16,171 bases of DNA, taken from the NCBI GenBank assembly GCA_012841675.1, contig DUUG01000252.1:1-16171 (forward strand), given 5' to 3'. The notes under the pieces were generated by a model that saw only the letters and a program-made list of their open reading frames with translations, was not told the DNA's origin and ran no database searches. The translations under genes and the position numbers were made by a program. Below, piece after piece: positions 5,084 to 12,958 of the stretch. Within the stretch, counting starts at the first letter, position 1, and every line of letters begins with the position of its first letter. This DNA is from Clostridiales bacterium (GTDB lineage Bacteria; Bacillota; Clostridia; Oscillospirales; QAMX01).

Positions 5084-7306
5084 TTACTTGCTGGAAGCAA
5101 CGCTCGCCGCCACTTCATCTCTCAGCTTCGCCGTTTGCCGCTGGGCCATAACCAATCGGTAGTAAATGCCCTTTTTCTCCATAAGCTCGTTGTGGGAGCC
5201 CGTTTCGGCAACCTCGCCCTTTTCCAATACAATTAGCCGGTTGGCATGGCGCAGGGTGGCCAAACGGTGGGCAATGGCAATGGTCGTGCGGTTTTTCACC
5301 AGCCTTGCCAGCGCCTCCTGAATCTTATCCTCGGTTTCCGGGTCCAGAGAGCTGGTGGCCTCGTCCAGAATGAGGATTTTCGGGTTTTTCAAAATCGCTC
5401 TGGCAATGGCTAACCGCTGCCGTTCGCCGCCGGAAAGGTTATGCCCGTTTTCGCCGATCTGAGTGTTATATCCATCCGACAGGCGCATGATAAACTCATG
5501 GGCGTTGGCCGCCTTGGCCGCCGCAATGACCTCTTGCCGGGTCGCGTCCTCTCTTGCGTAGGCAATATTGTCATACAGGCTTCCGGCAAAGAGGAACGTA
5601 TCTTGGAACACAACGCCGATGGAATCGTGCAGATCCTTCTGGGTAACTTCCTTAATATCCGTTCCGTCAATTAAAATGCTGCCGCTGTCAGGGTCATACA
5701 GCCGCATAATCAGGTTAATAAGCGTCGATTTGCCCGCGCCGCTGTGCCCCACAAGGCCAACCATTTCCCCAGGGGCAATATCCAGATTGATATGCTTTAA
5801 CACCGGCTCGTATGACTTATAGCCGAAGTTGACGTTCTGAAAGCGGATGCTGCCCGTAACTTGCTGCAAAGGCTTGGGGTTCTCAACATCGGCAATTTCC
5901 ACCTTTTCGTCCAGCACCTCATAAATCTTAACCAAGCTCGTCATGGCATTGGCCAGCCACCGAGGCAATGACGCCATCCAGCGCAGGGGCTGGTAGATAT
6001 ACTCCAAAAACAGCGTAAACTGTACCAGCTCGCCCAAGGTCATCTCCCCTGTGATGACCATACGCCCGCCGAAGATTAACACAAAAAATTCGCCGATTCC
6101 CATAAAAAACCCAAGCACGGGAAAGGTTTTTGCCCAAAACTGCTCGTTCTGCACGGAAACCACGGCCAAATCCTCGCTGGCTTTGCTGTATTTCTGAATT
6201 TCCCGCTCCTCATTGCCGAAGGTTTTGACCACGCGGATTCCCTTGATAATGTCGTGCAGGATGGAGTTGGCTCTGGATTCCCTCCGCCACTGCTTTTCAT
6301 ACCGAACACGAATCCTGGACCAGTACCGGTTCATCACCACCAATACAACAGGCACCGGGATGAACACCATCAATGTCAGCTTCCAGTTAGTAAGGAGCAG
6401 AATGACGAGAATCACGACGAACATAAGCATCATTTCCAAGGCATACCGCCCCTGATCAATCAGAAACTGGCGAATGTGGTTGGTATCGCCGGTAATGCGC
6501 TTCATAAGGTCGCCGCTTGTTTTCTTCGACATAGACGAAAGGGACAAAGATTGCACCTTTTCATACACCATACGGCGCAGAAAATCCGAAAATCTCGTCC
6601 CTGCGCGGATGGAAATGCGGTTGCTCACAATATAAAGCCCTTCCCCTGCCGCACGCACCAAAATCATGAAAAGAGACATCAGCAAAATGCCCTGCACCGG
6701 CGCAAACCACGGTTTGGCATCCGCCGTAGGCGCCAAATAATGGTCGGTCATAAACCGGTTTAACACCGGCATAAGGGTGTAAAACAAATTAGCGACAATC
6801 AAAATGGCCGTTGACACTAGCACCGCCGGCAAAAACGGCTTCATAAGCTTCAACGCCCGGCGGAACACATAGGATTTGTCTACACAGAACAGGCATATAT
6901 CGATCCCCTGCATCATGGCACGGCCGCAGGTAGGACAAACGAGAACCCGCTCGATTTGCATTTCTCCGACAAAGCCCGTTTCTAAGTAGTAGTTGACCAC
7001 CTTGCAAAACTCCGCCGCCTCTTCCACCGCGCTCATAGTAAAGCGGCATAGAGAAATATTCTCACTGGCCGGCAAGGCCTTCTCCGGGTCTGCCGGATCC
7101 TTTAGCGACAGCTCCAGCCAACTACAGCCGACTGCCGTTTGCTGCACCAGTTCCTTTCCCTCGACAAGGGACACACGCTGCGTTTCCTCCCCGTCCACCG
7201 AAACGATCAGCTCTCCTTTTTCAAAAGAGAGCGTTCCCTGGCAAGACTTGGCCTGCTCGTCGAGGTCAAAGAAAAACTGATTTTTATTCTCTGTCAAGGT
7301 TTTCAC
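5084..7306 (-). CDS. ABC exporter (fused permease-ATPase) with N-terminal zinc ribbon, copy 1
   Basis: A 740-residue half-transporter: six-helix exporter domain (about 155-455) plus ATPase domain (about 485-725). The ATPase has Walker A GHSGAGKS (520-527), Q-loop Q568, signature LSGGE (624-628), Walker B ILILDEA with catalytic E649 and switch H680, so its own catalytic motifs are complete. Unusually, about 120 residues precede the membrane domain. They end in a four-cysteine ribbon (C124, C127, C138, C141), and the part before it may be a PH-like fold. It is the last gene of an operon with a DUF1854 gene and a second exporter of the same design. The start is ambiguous: GTG at 7306, or TTG at 7297 which better fits the GAGGTG ribosome site (7308-7303). 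Substrate unknown; the fold indicates export or flipping of a lipid, peptide or drug. Confidence 0.9.
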   Translation of the reverse strand: MKTLTENKNQFFFDLDEQAKSCQGTLSFEKGELIVSVDGEETQRVSLVEGKELVQQTAVGCSWLELSLKDPADPEKALPASENISLCRFTMSAVEEAAEFCKVVNYYLETGFVGEMQIERVLVCPTCGRAMMQGIDICLFCVDKSYVFRRALKLMKPFLPAVLVSTAILIVANLFYTLMPVLNRFMTDHYLAPTADAKPWFAPVQGILLMSLFMILVRAAGEGLYIVSNRISIRAGTRFSDFLRRMVYEKVQSLSLSSMSKKTSGDLMKRITGDTNHIRQFLIDQGRYALEMMLMFVVILVILLLTNWKLTLMVFIPVPVVLVVMNRYWSRIRVRYEKQWRRESRANSILHDIIKGIRVVKTFGNEEREIQKYSKASEDLAVVSVQNEQFWAKTFPVLGFFMGIGEFFVLIFGGRMVITGEMTLGELVQFTLFLEYIYQPLRWMASLPRWLANAMTSLVKIYEVLDEKVEIADVENPKPLQQVTGSIRFQNVNFGYKSYEPVLKHINLDIAPGEMVGLVGHSGAGKSTLINLIMRLYDPDSGSILIDGTDIKEVTQKDLHDSIGVVFQDTFLFAGSLYDNIAYAREDATRQEVIAAAKAANAHEFIMRLSDGYNTQIGENGHNLSGGERQRLAIARAILKNPKILILDEATSSLDPETEDKIQEALARLVKNRTTIAIAHRLATLRHANRLIVLEKGEVAETGSHNELMEKKGIYYRLVMAQRQTAKLRDEVAASVASSK

Positions 7307-7335
7307 CTCTCATTTTCTTTTTTTCATCCCGCCGT

Positions 7336-7839
7336 TTAATAAAGGTAAGGCTCCAGCTTCCGCCGGCTGGCAGGATGGATGGCCGCAAAGTCGCGGATAA
7401 TATACCGATTTCCGTCCACATCGGCAATAAAAACCGTCGAATCGTCCATCTGTTTAATGCTCCGGCTAATATCCTTCACCGCAAAGGTCCGATGCACCTC
7501 ATCCACTTTTGCATCGAAGTAAAAATAGCCGAGCTTTTCCCGAATAGAACGCACCTGTGTAATCGTCGGGCAGTAGTAGGTTTTGGAAAGCTCGTTTTGC
7601 AAAAGCTTTTGCTGCTCCTCCGGAAGATCCAAAAGGCTTTTTAGAATGCCGATTTCTTTTCCTGACATATCCGACACGGCAATATACGCATCCGGGTCAG
7701 TCAAAGGCAAGGCCCGGGTCAGCTTGACTCTTTTAAAGTCCTCCTCCCCCTTTTTCAGCGCCAGAAAGCCCCTGGGATTGATATAAAATGTAAGGACGGA
7801 CGGATCCAAAAGCCCGATGTCCAGATTTGTGTTTTGCAT
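7336..7839 (-). CDS. DUF1854 domain protein associated with the ABC exporters
   Basis: A 167-residue soluble protein resembling the DUF1854 family: VKLTRALPLTDPDAYIAVSD, then EIGILKSLLDLPEE, YYCPTITQV and a C-terminal RDFAAIHPASRRKLEPYLY. No catalytic motif or signal peptide is visible. DUF1854 genes are known mainly as neighbours of exporters of this kind, and some are annotated, from context, as linked to cyanophycin metabolism; no cyanophycin gene is present here. It sits between the two exporter genes, 15 bp after one and about 30 bp before the other, which suggests a dedicated partner or regulator of the transporter. I chose the ATG at 7839 because AAAGGA (ending about 8 nt before it) fits; an ATG at 7848 is too close to that site. 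Confidence 0.85.
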   Translation of the reverse strand: MQNTNLDIGLLDPSVLTFYINPRGFLALKKGEEDFKRVKLTRALPLTDPDAYIAVSDMSGKEIGILKSLLDLPEEQQKLLQNELSKTYYCPTITQVRSIREKLGYFYFDAKVDEVHRTFAVKDISRSIKQMDDSTVFIADVDGNRYIIRDFAAIHPASRRKLEPYLY

Positions 7840-7854
7840 ATGTCTCATCCTTTC

Positions 7855-10176
7855 TTAGTCGCCGATGCCTACATATTTCAGCGCCCTGGCCTGAATCTGG
7901 TAAAGCTTGAAGTATTCGCCCTTCTTGCGCATGAGCTCCAGATACGCGCCGAATTCAACAACTTTTCCATCCTCAATAACCGCCAACACGTCCGCGTCCC
8001 GCAAAGTGGACAGCCGGTGGGCAATGGCAATGGTCGTACGGCCTTTTTGCAGACGGGACAGGGCGTTTTGGATGTTCCGCTCGGTTTCCGTGTCCATGGA
8101 GGCGGTGGCTTCGTCTAAAATCAGAATCTTGGGATTCTGAATAATCGTTCTGGCAATGGAAAGCCGCTGCCGCTCACCGCCGGACAAGCCTTGCCCGCCG
8201 GCGCCAACCCGAGTCTCATATCCATCGGGCAAACGCATGATAAAATCGTGAGCGCTGGCGGCCTTGGCCGCGGCAATTACCTCGTCCATGGTGGCTTCGG
8301 GCTTGGCATACCGGATATTGTCGGCAATGGTACCCATAAACAGGTAAATCTCCTGGGAAACCAGGCCGATATTCTCCCTAAGCTGCGACAAAGACAAATC
8401 TCTTACGTCCACGCCGTCAATCTGAATCGAACCGGCCTTGGGGTCATACAGCCTTGCTATCAAGTTGGCAATGGTGGTCTTGCCGGCGCCTGTTTTGCCG
8501 ACAATGCCCAGCATCTGCCCTGCCTCCACCTTCAAATCCAGCTTCTTGATAACAGGGCGCGCCGGCTCGTATTCAAACTCCAGCTCGGAAATTTCAATGT
8601 TTCCATTAACTGCAGGCAAAATTACGGGGTTTTCCCGTTCTATTACGTCGGATTCGGTGTCGATAATCTCAAAAATGCGCTGCGCCGCGTCGACACACCG
8701 GGCCCACCAGTTGGAAACCCACGACAGAAAATCCAGCGGCCTGTGCAGCATGTTGATATAGATGGAGAAGGTCAAAAGCGTTCCCAAACTCAGCTTGCCC
8801 TGCACCACCATAACGCCGCCCAGCGCAATAATCATGGTCGTAACCGCATAGACAAACAGATACAGAAGGGGGTACACTGTGTAGGCCGTGCTGTCAAAAT
8901 GAATCTGCTGCCGCATGACCTGCCCGCTGATTTCGCCAAAGCGCGTGGCTTCCTCTTCTTCCTTGGAAAACGCCTTGATAATCCGCTGTCCGTTGATATT
9001 ATCGCTTACTACGGAGGAAAGCTTCGCTCTCAGCACCCAGTTTCTATGGTGCATCCGGCGGAAGAACTTATCCAACACCATAAAGGAAACGACCACAATG
9101 GGAATAAGCACTATGGTAATGAGCGTAAGCTGCCAGCTCATAATAAACATGGCCACAACCACGCCAATAAGCGTCAGCAAATTGGTAATGGTGTAGGGAA
9201 AACCGTCAATAAAGAACCAGTAAATCCGGTCAGAGTCTTCATTGACACGCCCCATAAGGGATCCCGTCTGCTTGCTCGTATAAAAGCCCACGGAAAGCCT
9301 TTGCATGGCGTCAAAAATCTTCACCTTAATATCATAAATCACCCACGGCAAAAATCCGCCCAAAATATACTGATACACGATATTAAACACCAGATTCAAA
9401 ATCCGCATGCCCAGAATGGCCAAAACTACATAGCCAAGGCTGGCCAAAAGCTTCACCGTCGGCGTGGATTCCACTATGGCCGGCGCAAGCACTTCGTCAT
9501 ACAAAACCCGGGTGCTGATCTGCGGCGCCAGCATGCTCAAAAGGGAACCAAAGAGCATGGCTCCAATAATAAAAGCCACCTTGCCCTTATACCCGCCAAA
9601 AAAGGCAAACAGCCGCTTCGCTGTGGACCGTTTGTCGATGCATTTGGGGCAAACCCGCCGCTTGCTGTCGGGATATCTGGTTCCACAGGCAGGACAGAAG
9701 GGCGACTCATGGAAGGATTTTTTCACCTGCTCTAGGTCTTTCCCCTCTTTGACGGCGGAAAAACCCTTGATAAAATCCTCAAAGGCCGCCATTTTGCCAA
9801 TGGAGAAATAGAAAAGCCCTTCCTGCTCCTCCTTGTATTCGAGAATCAGCCGGCCGGAGGAAAGATAACGCTCTGTCTTTAGCTTGTCGATTTCCTCCAA
9901 AGGGATCGCCCGCAGAGAAGCCAGCGTGTACTGAATTTCGGGGCTTTTCGGAACTCCCTTTTTAAACCGGCTATAAACGCCGCTTTTTGCCCGAAGCATC
10001 TCCTCGTGGCAGGTTACAAGATACAGCCCCTTGCGGTCCACCGCCGCAAAGGCGCTTATATAGTTCATTTGTTCATCCATATCACCGGCAACGGCGAACA
10101 AAAGCTCGCTCGTGTCAATGCCCTGCGCTTCCATTAAAGCCAGAACACCGCTCGGCAATAGCGTTTTATCATTCAT
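7855..10176 (-). CDS. ABC exporter (fused permease-ATPase) with N-terminal zinc ribbon, copy 2
   Basis: A 773-residue half-transporter paralogous to the exporter at 5084-7306. Residues about 25-145 form a possible PH-like domain (two groups of short hydrophobic strands, then a C-terminal helix), followed by a zinc ribbon CPAC-x11-CPKC (C161, C164, C176, C179), a six-helix exporter domain (about 195-495) and an ATPase domain (about 525-765). ATPase motifs: Walker A GKTGAGKT (560-567), Q608, LSGGE (664-668), Walker B with E689, and H720; all intact. Because neither partner has a degenerate catalytic glutamate, the pair could be two homodimers or a symmetric heterodimer. Its ATG overlaps the stop of the GNAT gene as ATGA, suggesting translational coupling; the ribosome site is weak (GGGAA), which also fits coupling. 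Transported substrate unknown. Confidence 0.92.
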   Translation of the reverse strand: MNDKTLLPSGVLALMEAQGIDTSELLFAVAGDMDEQMNYISAFAAVDRKGLYLVTCHEEMLRAKSGVYSRFKKGVPKSPEIQYTLASLRAIPLEEIDKLKTERYLSSGRLILEYKEEQEGLFYFSIGKMAAFEDFIKGFSAVKEGKDLEQVKKSFHESPFCPACGTRYPDSKRRVCPKCIDKRSTAKRLFAFFGGYKGKVAFIIGAMLFGSLLSMLAPQISTRVLYDEVLAPAIVESTPTVKLLASLGYVVLAILGMRILNLVFNIVYQYILGGFLPWVIYDIKVKIFDAMQRLSVGFYTSKQTGSLMGRVNEDSDRIYWFFIDGFPYTITNLLTLIGVVVAMFIMSWQLTLITIVLIPIVVVSFMVLDKFFRRMHHRNWVLRAKLSSVVSDNINGQRIIKAFSKEEEEATRFGEISGQVMRQQIHFDSTAYTVYPLLYLFVYAVTTMIIALGGVMVVQGKLSLGTLLTFSIYINMLHRPLDFLSWVSNWWARCVDAAQRIFEIIDTESDVIERENPVILPAVNGNIEISELEFEYEPARPVIKKLDLKVEAGQMLGIVGKTGAGKTTIANLIARLYDPKAGSIQIDGVDVRDLSLSQLRENIGLVSQEIYLFMGTIADNIRYAKPEATMDEVIAAAKAASAHDFIMRLPDGYETRVGAGGQGLSGGERQRLSIARTIIQNPKILILDEATASMDTETERNIQNALSRLQKGRTTIAIAHRLSTLRDADVLAVIEDGKVVEFGAYLELMRKKGEYFKLYQIQARALKYVGIGD

Positions 10177-10868
10177 ATGCTCGGATTCCCAACCTTTCTA
10201 ACTTCAACTTGCGGCAAAGAGGCAAATTCCCCTTTACCGCATTTTGCCAGAATCGCTTTTTTCCCACAGAACCATCCGTCACACCCTTTCTCTGTCTTAT
10301 ACGCCACTTCGTTTTCGTCAAACTCTTCCCGGGTCAGCCCGAAAAGAATGTGATCATAGTATTGTCCATTCGTATAAATGGTTCGTCTTTGTCTGCCTTC
10401 CTCGACAAATCCGACGCTTTTATGTAACCAGATGGAGCCCTCATTTATATGCACACAGCCGGAATTGCACTTTTGAAACCTCAGCTCATAAAAGCCGTAT
10501 CTTAGCAAGATTCTAAGCGCTTCCGAACCGTACCCTTTCCGTCTGTGGTTGCGGTTTATACGGATGCCGAAGCTGAAAGTGCCGTTTTTTTCGTCTTTTG
10601 AATGAATGTTAATCCCTCCCACCGGCTTTTCGTCCAGCGTTTCGATTGTAAACATGATGCGGCTTTTGCTATCTTTGAAGTCGGCCCACTGGGCAAAGGC
10701 CGCTTTGGCCATTTCCGGAGATGGAGGCAGCTCCAGCCCCCAGCTTAACAGTCGGATGGCGTCGCTGTCGCAAAAATCGTCCAGCCATTCTTCCCAATCG
10801 CTTTCCCGTACGCCGCGAAGCCGGATCTTCTCTCCCTGCCAAAAATACCGGCTGTGATACATGGCCAT
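10173..10868 (-). CDS. GNAT family N-acetyltransferase, RimJ/RimL-like, with C-terminal tail
   Basis: A 231-residue acetyltransferase. The N-terminal part (GEKIRLRGVRESDWEEWL) and central strands (KPVGGINIHSKD, then FSFGIRI) match the RimJ/RimL branch of GNAT enzymes. The acetyl-CoA pyrophosphate loop is RRKGYG at 109-114, and WLHKSVGFVEEGRQR (147-161) is the usual late motif. After about residue 185 there is a non-GNAT tail of roughly 45 residues with three cysteines (196, 201 and 210), unusual for the family. The ATG at 10868 follows GGGAGGTG at good spacing and is preferred to a start at 10883. It is first in the operon and overlaps the exporter start by 4 bp, so it may modify the exported compound or provide resistance to it; that is inference. 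Confidence 0.85.
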   Translation of the reverse strand: MAMYHSRYFWQGEKIRLRGVRESDWEEWLDDFCDSDAIRLLSWGLELPPSPEMAKAAFAQWADFKDSKSRIMFTIETLDEKPVGGINIHSKDEKNGTFSFGIRINRNHRRKGYGSEALRILLRYGFYELRFQKCNSGCVHINEGSIWLHKSVGFVEEGRQRRTIYTNGQYYDHILFGLTREEFDENEVAYKTEKGCDGWFCGKKAILAKCGKGEFASLPQVEVRKVGNPSI

Positions 10869-10942
10869 CGGTACACCTCCCATAAGACAAACTGCTGCAA
10901 GTAGAGGGGCAAAGGGTACACTCTTCCCATCCGCCGGATAAG

Positions 10943-10971
10943 AAAGTATGCCCGCTTATGCTGCTAAGCAA
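10943..10971 (-). promoter_or_regulatory. Weak candidate promoter for the GNAT-ABC operon
   Basis: Leftward TTGCTT (10971-10966), 17-bp spacer and TACTTT (10948-10943), about 75 bp before the GNAT start. The match to consensus is poor, and the only strong leftward promoter nearby is the one at 11323-11351. Two small hairpins overlap or adjoin it (10954-10969, 5-bp stem; 10973-10992, stem CCGAAAC/GTTTCGG). Confidence 0.25.
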
Positions 10972-11061
10972 ACCGAAACGCGCCTGTTTCGGCCGCGACC
11001 GCCGCCTTCCCATTTGCCCGCCGCGTCTTCGCCCGCCCAAAAACGCGCCAGTAAGGGGAAC

Positions 11062-11098
11062 AAAAAAACAGACAGCCGCAAACACGACCGTCTGTTTT
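11062..11098 (-). terminator. Strong intrinsic terminator after the 34-codon ORF
   Basis: In the leftward transcript AAAACAGAC (11098-11090) pairs with GTCTGTTTT (11073-11065). The stem extends inward by GGTCG/CGGCT (two G-U pairs) to a 6-nt loop, about 14 bp in total, and is followed by a run of seven T (11068-11062). It lies about 62 nt after the small ORF and about 195 nt before the GNAT start, so it either ends a short transcript or attenuates the operon downstream. Confidence 0.85.
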
Positions 11099-11160
11099 GT
11101 CCTCACAATTTTACGCTAAATCCCCCTAAAAGAAAAATAGGAAAAAAGAAGGAAAAAGCG

Positions 11161-11265
11161 TTAAAAATATAACAAAACTCTCGGAGGTGCCGCAAATAGG
11201 TAAAAAAGGGCAGACTGATCCCCGTGCATGCAAATAGCTTCTTTTAAAACGCGAATTTTTACCAT
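11161..11265 (-). CDS. 34-residue peptide, small ORF with perfect ribosome site
   Basis: ATG at 11265 to TAA at 11161 encodes a 34-residue peptide with a basic N-terminus (MVKIRVLKEAICMHGDQ) and a hydrophobic C-terminus (SALFYLFAAPPRVLLYF). It was identified from its signals rather than from homology: AAAGGAGG at 11280-11273 lies 7 nt before the ATG, a near-consensus promoter lies about 50 nt upstream, and a terminator follows. The predicted transcript is about 250 nt. The start codon, spacing and promoter are as good as for any gene in the window. It is too short for a secretion precursor call; the hydrophobic tail could associate with membranes. It may be a leader peptide controlling the GNAT-ABC operon, a small regulatory peptide, or translated by chance in a small RNA. 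Confidence 0.55.
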   Translation of the reverse strand: MVKIRVLKEAICMHGDQSALFYLFAAPPRVLLYF

Positions 11266-11322
11266 TTTGGAACCTCCTTTCTTGTTGTTCGGGCCGATAT
11301 TCGACTCCTTTTAATCGAAAAG

Positions 11323-11351
11323 AGTATAACACAGGTTTTTCCTCTTGTCAA
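11323..11351 (-). promoter_or_regulatory. Strong sigma-A promoter driving the 34-codon ORF
   Basis: Leftward -35 TTGACA (11351-11346), a 17-bp spacer and -10 TATACT (11328-11323). This is among the best promoter matches in the window. Predicted start near 11316, about 50 nt before the small ORF. Confidence 0.88.
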
Positions 11352-11474
11352 CTTAATTGTTAAAAATTTCATATTCTTTTCTTAAAAGCAACTATGCGTT
11401 GCATCTAACCACGGTTTTTCGGCATATGCTCCGCCCTGTATGGCCCCCCTTATGTTAACGGCACCTTTCTTTTC

Positions 11475-11503
11475 TTGACCTTCCTGCCTGCATCCGATAT
11501 ACT
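11475..11503 (+). promoter_or_regulatory. Sigma-A promoter of the MATE transporter gene
   Basis: -35 TTGACC (11475-11480), a 17-bp spacer and -10 TATACT (11498-11503), with a start predicted about 33 nt before the MATE ATG. The stretch between this promoter and the divergent one at 11323-11351 (11352-11474) is AT-rich on its left, with a small hairpin GCAAC-TATGC-GTTGC near 11390-11410, and holds no gene. Confidence 0.85.
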
Positions 11504-11542
11504 AAAACGTGCTTTAAATTTCCCGCGAAAGAAGGCAACTCC

Positions 11543-12943
11543 ATGGAAAAAACCCAGAAACTGCCCTGGCTAATCAGAGACCCCCGCTTTTACAGGCGAA
11601 TTTTCCTGCTTGCTCTGCCCTTGGCCGGGCAAAACATCATTTCCTTTTTCGTCAACATGGCGGACAATATTATGGTGGCCAGACTAGGAGATGCGGCCGT
11701 TTCAGGCATATATGTGGTGAATCAGGTGCAGAATATTCTACATATGCTGGTTCTGGGCCTGTCCTCTGCCCTTGTGATTTTAGCCGCACAGTATTTTGGA
11801 AAAAAGGACATGCGCTCGGTGAAAACCCTCTGTGCCACCGTGCTGCGCATTGCCTTTAGCGCCGGCTTTCTCGTCTTTTTAATCATGGCCTTCTTCGGCG
11901 AAAACGTGCTCTATCTGTTTACCGATAAGGCCGAAGCAGTTGCCGCCGGCATGGAATATCTAAAATATATCCTATACACCTACGTGTTCTTCTGCCTTTC
12001 TAACGTACTATTGGCCTGCCTGCGCAGCGCCGGCGTAGTCCACATCGGATTCATGGTCGCTTTGTTTACCTCCGTGCTCGATCTGTTTTTAAACTATGTA
12101 ATGATCTTCGGCAAGCTGGGCTTTCCCGCCATGGGAGTTGCCGGCGCCGCCGCTTCAACGCTTATTTCCCGTGCCCTTGAATTTTTAATCCTTGCGTTTT
12201 ACGTTTTGAAAATGGATAAAAAACTCTCCCTGCGAGTAAAAGATTTGCTGCTTCGTTCCTCAAGGCTGTTAAAAGACTTTTTCCTCTACGGCGCACCGGT
12301 TATCCTAGGCGATATTTTCTGGGGACTGGGCGGCGCGGCACAAACGGCCATTTTAGGAAGGCTCGACGGTGCTGTCATCTCCGCCGGCGCCATCACCATG
12401 AGTATCTACATGGTGTTTACCGTCATGGTGTACGGAATTTCCAGCGCCGGCTCTCTTGTGGTCGGGCAGGAAATCGGCCGAAACGGCTTTGACCTTGCCA
12501 AACGGTATACGAAAACCTTGCAGCTTGTCTACCTGTCTGTGGGCATTTGCTCCTCTTTGCTATTGTTTTTGCTGGCCGACAAGGCCCTTCTCCTCTACCC
12601 CGGCATTACGGCAGAGGCAAAAGTCTATGCCGGGCGGTTTCTTAACATTATGGGCATCATGCTCATCGGCACCTCCTACCAAATGGCATCCCTGCAGATT
12701 GTCCGAGCCGGCGGAGCAACCCATTTTGTGCTCATCAACGACCTGATTTTTGTCTGGCTGGTAGTCATACCCTCTGCATCCTTAGCGGCGTTTGTTTTCA
12801 AAACTCCGCCGGAGGTTGTTTTTGCCTGTCTGAAGTGTGACCAGATTTTAAAGTGTTTTGTGGCGGTTGTGAAGGTAAATCGCTTCAAATGGATGAAAAA
12901 CCTAACCCAAACCCGCTTGGAACCCAACAAAACCCCCGCATAA
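11543..12943 (+). CDS. MATE family multidrug/cation antiporter
   Basis: A 466-residue polytopic membrane protein of the MATE family, which exports organic cations and drugs in exchange for Na+ or H+. Hydrophobic segments fit about 12 helices in two related bundles. Family signatures are visible: LPLAGQNIISFFVNMADNI near 25-43, GLSSALVILAAQYFGKKD near 72-89, and a C-terminal PPEVVFACLKCDQILKC motif common in clostridial members. Length is normal for the family. The ATG at 11543 follows GAAGGC, a modest ribosome site. It has its own promoter and is transcribed away from the small-ORF unit. No clear terminator follows; the next gene's promoter begins within 20 bp of the stop, whose TAA lies inside a small hairpin (GCATAA/TTATGC, 12938-12953). 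Confidence 0.93.
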   Translation: MEKTQKLPWLIRDPRFYRRIFLLALPLAGQNIISFFVNMADNIMVARLGDAAVSGIYVVNQVQNILHMLVLGLSSALVILAAQYFGKKDMRSVKTLCATVLRIAFSAGFLVFLIMAFFGENVLYLFTDKAEAVAAGMEYLKYILYTYVFFCLSNVLLACLRSAGVVHIGFMVALFTSVLDLFLNYVMIFGKLGFPAMGVAGAAASTLISRALEFLILAFYVLKMDKKLSLRVKDLLLRSSRLLKDFFLYGAPVILGDIFWGLGGAAQTAILGRLDGAVISAGAITMSIYMVFTVMVYGISSAGSLVVGQEIGRNGFDLAKRYTKTLQLVYLSVGICSSLLLFLLADKALLLYPGITAEAKVYAGRFLNIMGIMLIGTSYQMASLQIVRAGGATHFVLINDLIFVWLVVIPSASLAAFVFKTPPEVVFACLKCDQILKCFVAVVKVNRFKWMKNLTQTRLEPNKTPA

Positions 12944-12958
12944 ATGCTTATGCCGTTC

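Noticed and set aside
4838..5236. 132-codon rightward open frame after the duplicated membrane protein
   Set aside because: It reads through the perfect terminator palindrome at 4882-4920 and then into the antisense of the ABC gene; no ribosome site and no protein-like composition.
5260..8060. Repeated DNA between the two exporter genes (for example GGTGGGCAATGGCAATGGTCGT-like stretches and ATPase motifs)
   Set aside because: Explained by paralogy of conserved ATPase motifs, not by a mobile or recombination repeat.
8191..9735. 514-codon rightward open frame
   Set aside because: It lies entirely antisense to the well-supported ABC exporter at 7855-10176. Its product is low-complexity and His/Asn/Gln-rich, as expected from the complement of a coding strand.
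10669..11106. 145-codon leftward open frame beginning in the terminator
   Set aside because: It starts within the hairpin at 11065-11098, is Arg/Gly-rich in a GC-rich stretch, and runs out of frame into the GNAT gene with its better start.
11126..11332. 68-codon leftward open frame over the small-ORF unit
   Set aside because: Its start overlaps the -10 box of the promoter at 11323-11351, so it could not be translated from that transcript. The frame served by the AAAGGAGG site is the 34-codon one at 11161-11265.
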